13,236 nucleotides of DNA from Competibacteraceae bacterium UBA2792 (lineage in GTDB: Bacteria > Pseudomonadota > Gammaproteobacteria > Competibacterales > Competibacteraceae): positions 1 through 13,236 of the forward strand of contig DEHU01000038.1 of the NCBI GenBank assembly GCA_002352125.1. The letters run 5' to 3'. A program made the position numbers and the translations under genes. Each line of letters starts with the position of its first letter. Within the stretch, counting starts at the first letter, position 1. The notes beneath the pieces were generated by a model. The model saw only the letters and a program-made list of their open reading frames with translations, had not been told where the DNA came from and made no database searches. This document shows positions 6,888 through 13,236 of this stretch, piece after piece.

Positions 6888-8851
6888 GCGAATCCACGGC
6901 TCGGCGAGAGCGCTTGGCGCGGCATTACAACTGGCTGATCGCCTGGAGCGCCGTGCCATTGTCGATCGTCATCGCCGTGCTGGCGGCACAACAATTCTTT
7001 AAGCAGCGAGAAACCGAACTCGGCCGATTGCATAATATCGTCACCGAACAGCATGTGACGCTGAACGCTTTCGTCGGAACCGCCGACTTACATGTGAGCA
7101 CCATGCGGCGTCAGGCCGAGGATTATCTCGCTAGTGCCTCCGAACGCCATGCCAGCGAGTGGCGTGCCTGGTTGGTGCCGAGCCAAGTCGAAGTGGAGGG
7201 CGGGAGTTTGGCGACGCTCAGCCTCGATCCGGCGCAACGAACCTCCTTCAAGGACTTGACCGGCACCGTCATGGGCCGGGTCGAGCTTTTGCGGGGAACC
7301 GACGAGCGTTGGACCGAACTGGATATGGCGTTTTCCCTGTTCCCTCTTCAGCGCTCGGCCCATGCGACCACCCCTTTCTTTCGCTGGAGCTATTACTTTT
7401 CCGGGCAGGAAGACTTCGTCACAGGCTTCCCCTGGCAAGATAACGCCTCGAACGTCAAATCTGCGGAAGCGACCACGATAGAGGGCGTACTCAAGTATTG
7501 GTTTTCGTTCGATGTCTATCGGCTGGCGACCCCGGAGCGCAATCCGGACGGACGCAGCTATTGGACGGAAGCCTACCTGGATACCGCCGGCGCCGGTTTG
7601 ATGGTTTCTCACGCCGCGCCGGTGTACCGGCAAAGCCGCTACGTGGGCATGGTGGGAGCCGACGTGTTGCTGGGCTTTCTCACCGAACTGTTGCAAGCCT
7701 TCACCGAACGCTGGGGGCCGGTCTGGATCGTCAACGAAACCGGCCAGGTGCTGGCCGATCCCGATCACCCTTACACCGCCGCCGACCAACGGGTTAGGAC
7801 CTTGAAGGACGTCCTGCCCGAATCGTTGCAATCCGTGCCCGTCGATCAGTTGCTGCGACCCTCCGACGAATTTCGGCGCATCGGCGACCAGTACGTTCAT
7901 GCGCAGCGCATCAAGTCGGCGCCCTGGTATCTCTTGCACGCCATCCCGTCCACCGCGATCACCGCCCGCCTGTTGCCGCGCCTTTACCTCGCCCTGATCG
8001 CGCTGGCCGGTCTGGCTCTGACGCTGGTTGCTATCCACGCTCTGCTGCGCTGGCGCTTCGTCAAGCCAGCGCTGACGCTGGTCGATTATCTACGCGACGA
8101 AGCGGCCGGCCGGCCACCGCCGGCGGCGCCGGCCGTTCCCGCGCCGTGGCAACCCTGGTTCGACGTGGTCACGACCACCTTCCGGGACAACCGCGACTAT
8201 TTGCGTACCATCGAGACCCTCAACGCTGACCTCGAACATCGGGTCGAGGAACGGACCGAACAATTGCAAAACGCCAATCGAGAACTCCGCTTGGAAATGG
8301 CAGTGCGCCAGCGCGTTCAGGACGCGCTACACGTCGCCAAGGCGGAAGTGGACCACGCCAATCGAGCCAAGAGCGCGTTCATGGCCAACATGAGCCACGA
8401 GTTGCGCACCCCGCTCAACAGCATCTTAGGTTACGCCCAAATCCTGTTGCGCGACGCCGGGCTGACCGCTAAACAGCGGGCGGGGGTCGAGACGATCCGC
8501 GAATCCGGCGAGCATCTGTCGGCTCTGATCAACGAGCTGCTCGATCTTTCCAAGCTCGAAGCGCCGGATGTGGAAACGTTCGTGGCGCGGCGCACGGCGC
8601 AGGCGGCAGCGGACAACGCGACATCCCCTCCTACGCTGGAGCAATGGTTTTTGCCGCCCGCCACGGAAATCGCCGCGTTGCGGGATCTGGCCCAGCGCGG
8701 CGACCTCAAGAACCTGCTGGCTCGGGCCGAATGCTTGGAACAGAGCGATGCCGACTACCGGCCGTTCCTGGAGCAACTCCGCGTTCTGGCCCGGTCTTTC
8801 CAGGTTAACCAAATCGTGCGGCTGCTGAGCGATCCTCGAATCCGGCCCTGA
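6884..8851 (+). CDS. Cache-like sensor protein with HisKA but no HATPase domain (degenerate kinase)
   Basis: This is a 655-residue membrane sensor. ATG 6884-6886 overlaps the TGA of the upstream kinase (ATGA), implying translational coupling; the frame is open further upstream, but only inside the kinase gene. Order: membrane helix about 16-37; periplasmic double-cache-like sensor about 40-360 (typical motif around 222-266: PDGRSYWTEAYLD, then VSHAAPVY, VGMVGADV); second membrane helix about 366-388; Pro/Ala linker about 409-423; coiled coil about 440-490; HisKA about 492-560 with His505 in SHELRTP; then after only 29 residues the same C-terminal helical domain (about 590-650) as the upstream kinase. 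No N, G1 or G2 box and no receiver exist, and no other frame supplies them. The HisKA segment matches the upstream kinase at 47 of 69 positions, whereas the sensor parts look unrelated in detail. It may dimerise with, or be phosphorylated by, the upstream kinase (inference). Confidence 0.9.
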   Translation: MSESTARRERLARHYNWLIAWSAVPLSIVIAVLAAQQFFKQRETELGRLHNIVTEQHVTLNAFVGTADLHVSTMRRQAEDYLASASERHASEWRAWLVPSQVEVEGGSLATLSLDPAQRTSFKDLTGTVMGRVELLRGTDERWTELDMAFSLFPLQRSAHATTPFFRWSYYFSGQEDFVTGFPWQDNASNVKSAEATTIEGVLKYWFSFDVYRLATPERNPDGRSYWTEAYLDTAGAGLMVSHAAPVYRQSRYVGMVGADVLLGFLTELLQAFTERWGPVWIVNETGQVLADPDHPYTAADQRVRTLKDVLPESLQSVPVDQLLRPSDEFRRIGDQYVHAQRIKSAPWYLLHAIPSTAITARLLPRLYLALIALAGLALTLVAIHALLRWRFVKPALTLVDYLRDEAAGRPPPAAPAVPAPWQPWFDVVTTTFRDNRDYLRTIETLNADLEHRVEERTEQLQNANRELRLEMAVRQRVQDALHVAKAEVDHANRAKSAFMANMSHELRTPLNSILGYAQILLRDAGLTAKQRAGVETIRESGEHLSALINELLDLSKLEAPDVETFVARRTAQAAADNATSPPTLEQWFLPPATEIAALRDLAQRGDLKNLLARAECLEQSDADYRPFLEQLRVLARSFQVNQIVRLLSDPRIRP

Positions 8852-8948
8852 CCGATATCTCCTCATACTCGAACCAAATGCCGGCTTGAGTAGCTCATCC
8901 GCTGCCTTTTAAACACGCAAATCCTGTCCTTCCAGCCCATCCCAACAA

Positions 8949-8985
8949 CTCCCAATATACCGGGATTTTCCCAATATATTGGGAA
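8949..8985. promoter_or_regulatory. Two-site palindromic operator candidate (right array)
   Basis: The second site (8968-8985, TTCCCAATATATTGGGAA) is a perfect 18-bp palindrome. The first (8949-8966, CTCCCAATATACCGGGAT) matches it at 14 of 18 positions. Centres are 19 bp apart, exactly as in the array at 3551-3587. It starts 97 bp after the second sensor gene and ends 198 bp before the OmpA-like gene, which is the only gene downstream, so it most plausibly regulates that gene. Confidence 0.65.
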
Positions 8986-9082
8986 TACCAGTTTGTATTT
9001 CTCGTATCCGCTTCGATCTCGGCAATAATCATTCTGTAAATTAAATATTTAAAATCAATCGCCTATTACTTATCTTGGGTAC

Positions 9083-9100
9083 CTTGCCGCGTTTGGCAAG
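9083..9100 (+). repeat. Short inverted repeat upstream of the OmpA-like gene
   Basis: CTTGCC (9083-9088) and GGCAAG (9095-9100) flank a 6-nt loop. No T tract follows, so it is not a standard terminator. It could be an operator or leader hairpin for the gene at 9184; no function is assigned. Confidence 0.4.
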
Positions 9101-9170
9101 TCGCTTGCTAATGTAAGAAACATCACTTGCCAACGTATACCCAATCCCTGGTGAGGGATCAATTAAATCG

Positions 9171-9176
9171 AAGGAG
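9171..9176 (+). promoter_or_regulatory. Ribosome binding site that fixes the start at 9184
   Basis: AAGGAG lies 7 nt before ATG 9184-9186. It favours this start over an in-frame ATG at 9127, which would add 19 residues and has no comparable site. Confidence 0.85.
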
Positions 9177-9183
9177 CATTTCA

Positions 9184-10260
9184 ATGCCAATTGTTAACCC
9201 ATTTAATTTTATGCCTAGAGGAAATGACTTCGTCACTTCTGCAGTGCGCAAAATTACTACAACCAATTTTGATATCAATGCCAAGGTACAAGTATTTGAG
9301 AGTGGTGGTGGGCTTCCTCGTGAATCCATTTTTATTTTTGACTATATAAAAAATGAGTTTTTTCCATTAACAATCGGCGTTAATTGGGGAACAACAGATA
9401 GAATAAAAATAATAATAGAGATTAAATATAATATAAAAATTCCTTATCATGTGAAAGATTTTGGTGATCTTGGGGGTGAAGCATCCGGGACAATACTTGG
9501 ATTACAGGAATGGGTTATTCAATACCCTGAACAAGGACTCTTAATCAGCAAGACAAACAATAATGGCAGTGGCGTAAAAAAAAGCGATGGAGATATAGGA
9601 GTTCAAATTGCTTGTGACGCAAGTGAATCCCCTCAAGGATTTAAGGGTCCATTTATAGCAATCAATACCAACATATCGATATCTAAATCTAGTAGTGGTA
9701 TAACAGTTAATGCAGGTATTAACAACGCGACAAAGAACGGTTCGATTTCTACAGAAATAATAAGCGCATCTTCATCCTCTCGATCTACGAATTACGAGTT
9801 TAAAGTAAATCTCTCAGTAATAGGTCGGCCTAACGTGGTGGTTGCTCCCAGACCTTTGGAAGTTCCTGAGGATTTGCTGACTCATAACGTGTACTTTGAA
9901 ATCGAGAACCAGAAAGATCTAAGTGCCGAAGAGCTGAGGCGGTTGGAAGATAAGTGGCATGATCCACTATTTCGTCAGTCCCCCAAGCTGTATAACGCGA
10001 TCAAGAGCGGCAAATGTCAAATTTGGCTATCGGGTTACGCGAGCACGACCGGAAAGGAAGCACATAACAAGAATCTGAGCAAGGATCGAATTACTTCGGT
10101 GGAGGAAGCGCTTAAAACCGATTTATTCAAGAGCAAAAACGTCAAATTTGTTCGATTGCCTCAAGGGGAAAAAAGCTCGACCCAGAAAGGAGCCGTTGCG
10201 AGGGAAAGGCGGGTCGAGATACAAATCCAAAAATCGGAAGCCATAATAGCTATGATGTAA
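9184..10260 (+). CDS. Protein with C-terminal OmpA-like domain, no signal peptide
   Basis: The product is 358 residues. The C-terminal part (about 234-350) fits the OmpA/MotB-type peptidoglycan-binding fold: VYFEIENQKDLSAEE at the first strand and helix, then IWLSGYASTTGKEAHN (280-295), NLSKDRITSVEEAL (297-310) and the closing ARERRVEIQI strand (339-348). Residues 1-230 are beta-rich and polar and I do not recognise them; they include a Gly/Glu-rich stretch (91-106) and a Ser-rich stretch (163-201). There is no signal peptide, lipobox or membrane helix, which is odd for a peptidoglycan binder. It may stay in the cytoplasm, leave by a non-Sec route, or use the fold for something else. OmpA-like proteins lacking signal peptides occur near contractile injection systems, but nothing else here supports that. 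The N-terminal half is very AT-rich (18 G/C in 60 at 9361-9420), the OmpA part less so (29 of 60 at 9961-10020), which suggests horizontal origin or domain fusion. Confidence 0.8.
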   Translation: MPIVNPFNFMPRGNDFVTSAVRKITTTNFDINAKVQVFESGGGLPRESIFIFDYIKNEFFPLTIGVNWGTTDRIKIIIEIKYNIKIPYHVKDFGDLGGEASGTILGLQEWVIQYPEQGLLISKTNNNGSGVKKSDGDIGVQIACDASESPQGFKGPFIAINTNISISKSSSGITVNAGINNATKNGSISTEIISASSSSRSTNYEFKVNLSVIGRPNVVVAPRPLEVPEDLLTHNVYFEIENQKDLSAEELRRLEDKWHDPLFRQSPKLYNAIKSGKCQIWLSGYASTTGKEAHNKNLSKDRITSVEEALKTDLFKSKNVKFVRLPQGEKSSTQKGAVARERRVEIQIQKSEAIIAMM

Positions 10261-10262
10261 TC

Positions 10263-10317
10263 GCTTGCCTTTTGAAACCACCGCGCCTCCAGCGTGTCGG
10301 TTTCAAGTCGAGCAAGC
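10263..10317 (+). repeat. Long interrupted hairpin right after the OmpA-like gene
   Basis: GCTTGC (10263-10268) pairs with GCAAGC (10312-10317), and TTGAAACC (10272-10279) pairs with GGTTTCAA (10299-10306); a 19-nt loop and a small internal loop separate the arms. It begins 2 nt after the stop codon. No T tract follows, so it may be a 3' end stabiliser or a weak terminator preceding the stronger one at 10380. Confidence 0.5.
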
Positions 10318-10379
10318 ACGCCGCATCACTCCCGACTGTTGACCGGTCAATCAAGCTACGCTATGCGTGGTTCCTCTTT

Positions 10380-10425
10380 ACCGGGCCGTTCGTAGAGCGA
10401 TCATGCGCTCCGGCCCGGTCTTTTT
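10380..10425 (+). terminator. Rho-independent terminator downstream of the OmpA-like gene
   Basis: ACCGGGCCG (10380-10388) pairs with CGGCCCGGT (10411-10419), an inner stem GAGCG/CGCTC (10395-10399 with 10406-10410) extends it, and CTTTTT (10420-10425) follows. It ends transcription from the OmpA-like gene and insulates the membrane protein gene at 10544. A 12-bp palindrome TTGACCGGTCAA lies just upstream at 10339-10350. Confidence 0.8.
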
Positions 10426-10543
10426 CAAACCAAACAAACTCTGTTCGTGCGCGATTCCCGGATTCGCACTCGATCGACAAACCACCATCGTTTTTCATCT
10501 CGCAAAACTTTCAACGCCGCTTCCAAAAGTAGGATCGATTGCA

Positions 10544-10924
10544 ATGAAAACACCACAGTCCTCTGCCAAGCTCGTTTTTCGATTCGCTGCTATCTATGGC
10601 TTCCTCGTTCTTTTCCCGCAATATTTTCTCGAAACCTGGATCAATCAGAATTTTCCTCCGGCCATCACTCATCCGGAAAATTTTTACGGATTTATCGGCA
10701 TCGCGCTGGCATGGCAAACGGTATTTTTAATGATAGCGAGCGACGTGTCTCGCTACCGCCCACTCATGTTGCCCGCTATCTTGGAAAAGGTGGCATTTGG
10801 TGGTCCGGCCGTCGTGTTGTTCGCGCAGGGCCGCGTCGGTCTACCGCTGCTGGCCGCTGGTCTGACCGATCTCGCCCTTGGAGCGGCTTTCGCGGTCGTT
10901 TATCGCGCAACGCGAAGCGGGTGA
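10544..10924 (+). CDS. Small four-helix membrane protein of unknown function
   Basis: The product is 126 residues. I chose ATG 10544 because AGGA at 10531-10534 lies 9 nt upstream; a longer open frame from 10367 would translate across the terminator stem and is unlikely. Four membrane helices are visible at about 11-29, 47-66, 74-93 and 99-119, with a short basic C-terminus (RATRSG). The aromatic-rich second helix and Pro/Gly-rich third helix resemble small DoxX-like or integral-membrane 'hypothetical' families, but no diagnostic motif is present, so I assign no function. GC content returns to that of the main chromosome. It stands alone between the terminator at 10425 and the channel gene, 170 bp downstream; cotranscription with the channel is possible. 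Confidence 0.75.
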   Translation: MKTPQSSAKLVFRFAAIYGFLVLFPQYFLETWINQNFPPAITHPENFYGFIGIALAWQTVFLMIASDVSRYRPLMLPAILEKVAFGGPAVVLFAQGRVGLPLLAAGLTDLALGAAFAVVYRATRSG

Positions 10925-11094
10925 TCTAAAACCCCGTTTTCAAACTTCCACAACGCCACAGCTCTCTGCCTTCTCCCGCTTCGCGTCGGCTATTATTGAT
11001 TGAAGGATCGAGCGCGAGCGCGGCCGTTCGAGGCTCGACTCCCTCGCCATTTCCTCGATCACGTTAAACCATCTTCGTCGGCCCTCCTCGATTC

Positions 11095-12438
11095 ATGCAA
11101 CCGCCCTTTTTCGAAAGCGGATTCATCCTCGCCTGGCTGCAAACGGCTTGGGCGTGGTTACAAGAAACCTTCTTTGCACCTCAGTACATCGTCTATACGG
11201 CGATGCAGATGCCAGCCATGATCGGTACTGGCTTCACCGCTTGGTGGATTTACGACTTCGTGCACCCGTGGCTGATCCGGCGCATTCGAGCCAAAACGGC
11301 GAGCGAATACAGCCGTCATGCTTTGTCGACGATGGTGTCGTTGATTTTTCCGCTGTTGTGGTTGATTGGGCTGGGAATTGCCGGCTCGGTCGCGGTGCGC
11401 TTCGGTTGGCCCAATCACTCGGTTCGGATCGGCATCCATCTGCTGGCGGCCTGGATCGCCATCCGCCTGTTTTCGATGCTCGTGCGCGAGCCGGTGTGGG
11501 CGCAGGCCATCGTGATCGCCGTCTACAGCATCGCCGTGCTGGCGATTCTCGACCTGCTCGACCCGGCGCTGGCGTTTCTCGACCGGCTAGCCATCAATCT
11601 CGGCAGCATGCGCCTGTCGCTGCTGACCGCGCTGAAAAGCATGCTGTATTTCGGAATCGCCCTGTGGGCCGCGGTGCTGGTCTCGCGAGTATTGGAGCGC
11701 CGTCTGGAACACCTGCCCAGCCTGACTCCATCGGTGCGAGTCCTGTTCGGCAAGCTGCTCACGGGCGGGTTGATCACCTTGGCGGTCGTGGCGTCGCTGG
11801 CCAGCGCTGGCATCGATTTCACCGCCCTGGCGCTGTTCGGCGGTGCGCTCGGTGTCGGCCTCGGATTCGGCCTGCAAAAAATCACCTCCAACCTGATCAG
11901 CGGCATCATGCTGCTGATGGACAAATCCATCAAACCCGGCGACGTGATCCAGATCGGCGAAACCTATGGCTGGGTAGCCTCGCTGGGCGCTCGCTACGTG
12001 TCGGTGGAAACCCGGGACGGTACCGAATACCTGATCCCGAACGAGGAACTGATCACCCACCAAGTCGTCAATTGGTCGCACCGCAACGACCTGGCGCGAC
12101 TCAAGGTGCGCGTGCGGATTTCCTACGACACCGATGTGCGCAAGGCGCTGGAGCTGATGGTGGAAGGCGCCGGCCGCCCGGCGCGGGTGCTGGCCGATCC
12201 GGCGCCGCGGGCACTGTTGCTGGAGTTCGGCGAGAGCTTTCTGCTGCTGGAGCTTCGCTTCTGGATCCGCGATGTGTACAACGGCATTCGCAACATCTCC
12301 AGCGATGTGATGCTGGAAATCTGGGATTTGTTTCGGGAACACGGCATCGCGTTGCCGATACCACAACAAGGCATTCACATCAACAGCTTGCCGCCGGTAA
12401 CCCTCAACCCGAATGGCAATTGCCGACCGCCAGCTTGA
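11095..12438 (+). CDS. MscS-family mechanosensitive ion channel
   Basis: This 447-residue inner-membrane channel would open under membrane tension and release solutes during hypo-osmotic shock. Roughly five or six hydrophobic helices (about 30-53, 80-102, 109-129, 134-155, 175-198, 217-239) precede the pore helix. The pore helix (about 243-270) has the Gly/Ala pattern GGALGVGLGFGLQ of MscS TM3, followed by NLISGIMLLMDKSIKPGDVI and the beta domain (about 280-335) with the family IPN motif at 314-316. The C-terminal alpha/beta domain spans about 336-430 and ends with PIPQQGIHI. E. coli MscS has three helices in 286 residues, so this is a larger variant with extra N-terminal helices, as in several MscS paralogues. 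ATG 11095 is the first start in its frame (a stop lies at 11065-11067) but has no visible ribosome binding site. The family call is firm; the exact subtype is not. Confidence 0.92.
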   Translation: MQPPFFESGFILAWLQTAWAWLQETFFAPQYIVYTAMQMPAMIGTGFTAWWIYDFVHPWLIRRIRAKTASEYSRHALSTMVSLIFPLLWLIGLGIAGSVAVRFGWPNHSVRIGIHLLAAWIAIRLFSMLVREPVWAQAIVIAVYSIAVLAILDLLDPALAFLDRLAINLGSMRLSLLTALKSMLYFGIALWAAVLVSRVLERRLEHLPSLTPSVRVLFGKLLTGGLITLAVVASLASAGIDFTALALFGGALGVGLGFGLQKITSNLISGIMLLMDKSIKPGDVIQIGETYGWVASLGARYVSVETRDGTEYLIPNEELITHQVVNWSHRNDLARLKVRVRISYDTDVRKALELMVEGAGRPARVLADPAPRALLLEFGESFLLLELRFWIRDVYNGIRNISSDVMLEIWDLFREHGIALPIPQQGIHINSLPPVTLNPNGNCRPPA

Positions 12439-12534
12439 CGCTCGCGTAGCGACTTGCCCCGGCTCTCTGTATGCTTAGCTGCGATCGGTCCTTTCCACAA
12501 AGGGCTTTGTACCATATGCCCACTAACGATAATC

Positions 12535-12540
12535 GAGGAG
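12535..12540 (+). promoter_or_regulatory. Ribosome binding site of the GH57 gene
   Basis: GAGGAG lies 7 nt before ATG 12548-12550. A second ATG at 12541 touches the site but is out of frame and too close to be used, so 12548 is the start. Confidence 0.8.
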
Positions 12541-12547
12541 ATGCGCG

Positions 12548-13236
12548 ATGCGAGAGATTCATCATGCCTTGGTGCTGAACATGCACCAACCCCCACGCAA
12601 TCTCGAAAACTTGCTCGAAAACAACGAATGGGAGGTCAAGGAAATCCTGTTCGCCTACGACCGGATGCCGCGCGCCCTGTGGGCTTATCAGGATATCGCC
12701 CGCGTCCATTTATCGCTGTCCGGAACGTTGCTGGAAACCCTGTCCAACCCCGACTTCCAGAGCCGGGTCTACGGCACCGTGGATTGCGGCAAGTTGCTAT
12801 GGCACCTGCAAAACCAGCAAATTTTCGAAATTCTCGGCACCGGCTACTACCATCCGGTGCTGGCCTTGACCCCGGAAGCCGACTGGGACGAGCACATCGT
12901 CCGCTGGCAAGCCATCGCCCGCCACCTGCTCTGGCGGACCCGGTTCAACGGTTTCTGGCCGCCGGAAATGGGCTTCGACATGCGGTTGATCCCACACTTG
13001 AAAAAAGCGGGCTACCGCTACGTGATGGTGGATTGCGAGTACGTGGACCCGGTCGGCTCGATGAACTGGCAAGAGCTGCGCTACCGGCCGCATATCGCGG
13101 AATACGGCGGCGAGCAGATCGTGATCGTGGTCCGCGACCGCGAGCTGTCCGACGCCCAACTGGCCGGTATGGACTACGGCTGGTTCTATCACGAACTGCA
13201 CGAGCGGACCAAATGGTGCGATTTCCCGCCGCTGGT
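12548..13236 (+). CDS. Glycoside hydrolase family 57 protein (partial, N-terminal 229 codons)
   Basis: The gene runs off the right edge; 229 complete codons are visible. The start MREIHHALVLNMHQPP carries the GH57 signature HQP (residues 13-15). GTGYYHPVLAL (97-107) matches the conserved second region, and FWPPEMGFD (136-144) matches the region that holds the catalytic nucleophile, making Glu140 the candidate. GH57 enzymes are retaining alpha-glycan hydrolases or transferases (alpha-amylase, 4-alpha-glucanotransferase, branching enzyme) acting on starch or glycogen; the specificity and the acid/base Asp lie beyond the window or cannot be decided here. There is no signal peptide, so it is cytoplasmic and probably acts in glycogen metabolism (inference). 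It follows the channel gene after 109 bp with no evident terminator between them. Confidence 0.9.
   Translation, partial: MREIHHALVLNMHQPPRNLENLLENNEWEVKEILFAYDRMPRALWAYQDIARVHLSLSGTLLETLSNPDFQSRVYGTVDCGKLLWHLQNQQIFEILGTGYYHPVLALTPEADWDEHIVRWQAIARHLLWRTRFNGFWPPEMGFDMRLIPHLKKAGYRYVMVDCEYVDPVGSMNWQELRYRPHIAEYGGEQIVIVVRDRELSDAQLAGMDYGWFYHELHERTKWCDFPPL

Larger units (their letters stand above)
8852..9183 (+). other. AT-rich intergenic region before the OmpA-like gene
   Basis: This 332-bp region holds the right palindrome array (8949-8985), a 6-bp hairpin (9083-9100) with further CTTGC copies at 9104 and 9125, and the ribosome binding site at 9171-9176. I see no clear terminator after the second sensor gene and no strong sigma-70 promoter; TTGCCG (9084-9089) with TAATGT (9109-9114) is a weak pair with 19-bp spacing. 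The region from about 8990 to 9060 is especially AT-rich. Confidence 0.55.

Noticed and set aside
3551..8985. The two palindrome arrays read as terminal inverted repeats of a mobile element carrying the sensor pair
   Set aside because: The sites are palindromic, so inverted and direct alignments score almost equally (30 and 29 of 37). There is no transposase, no target duplication that I can see, and the composition of the sensor genes is typical of the chromosome. Operators explain the data better.
10272..10532. Small plus-strand ORF of 86 codons
   Set aside because: It spans both the long hairpin and the rho-independent terminator and has no ribosome binding site or protein-like pattern.
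11006..11065. tRNA-like string around TTCGAGGCTCGACTCC
   Set aside because: The TTCGA resembles a T-loop, but no acceptor stem, anticodon arm or D arm can be paired around it.
11148..12449. Open frame of 433 codons overlapping the channel gene
   Set aside because: It is an out-of-frame shadow of the GC-rich MscS gene, with an Arg/Gly/Pro-rich sequence; the overlapping frame has clear membrane helices and MscS motifs.

Overview
The window looks like chromosomal DNA from a Gram-negative proteobacterium, most likely a gammaproteobacterium. Most genes are GC-rich and they include Sec-exported proteins, a cache-type sensor kinase pair, an MscS-family channel and a GH57 glycosidase. I cannot fix the genus; a Competibacter-like or methanotroph-like relative is only a guess. 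There are nine protein-coding genes, one cut by the right edge. I see no rRNA, tRNA, CRISPR array, transposase or integrase.

Left third (minus strand): an unrecognised 137-residue protein (3-416), a hairpin terminator (541-572), then a two-gene operon transcribed leftwards. The first operon gene (2653-3369) encodes a secreted protein of unknown function. The second (611-2626) encodes a secreted matrixin-type zinc metalloprotease with CARDB, Ig-like and two Calx-beta domains.

Centre (plus strand): two sensor proteins overlap by ATGA (3744-6887 and 6884-8851). The first is a complete hybrid histidine kinase: cache-like sensor, HAMP, PAS, HisKA, HATPase, receiver and a C-terminal helical domain. 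The second has its own cache-like sensor, a HisKA domain with the phospho-accepting His and the same C-terminal domain. It lacks the HATPase and receiver domains entirely, so it cannot be a kinase by itself. A reasonable model is a two-sensor complex in which the first protein supplies the phosphate.

The kinase pair is bracketed by two intergenic arrays of an 18-bp palindrome (best copy TTCCCAATATATTGGGAA). Each array holds two sites with centres 19 bp apart (3551-3587 and 8949-8985). One array lies between the divergent protease and kinase operons. The other lies upstream of an AT-rich gene (9184-10260) for a protein with a C-terminal OmpA-like domain and no signal peptide. This suggests, but does not prove, that one regulator controls all three units.

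Right third (plus strand): hairpins including a strong rho-independent terminator (10380-10425), a small four-helix membrane protein (10544-10924), an MscS-family channel (11095-12438), and the N-terminal part of a GH57 glycoside hydrolase (12548 to the edge).
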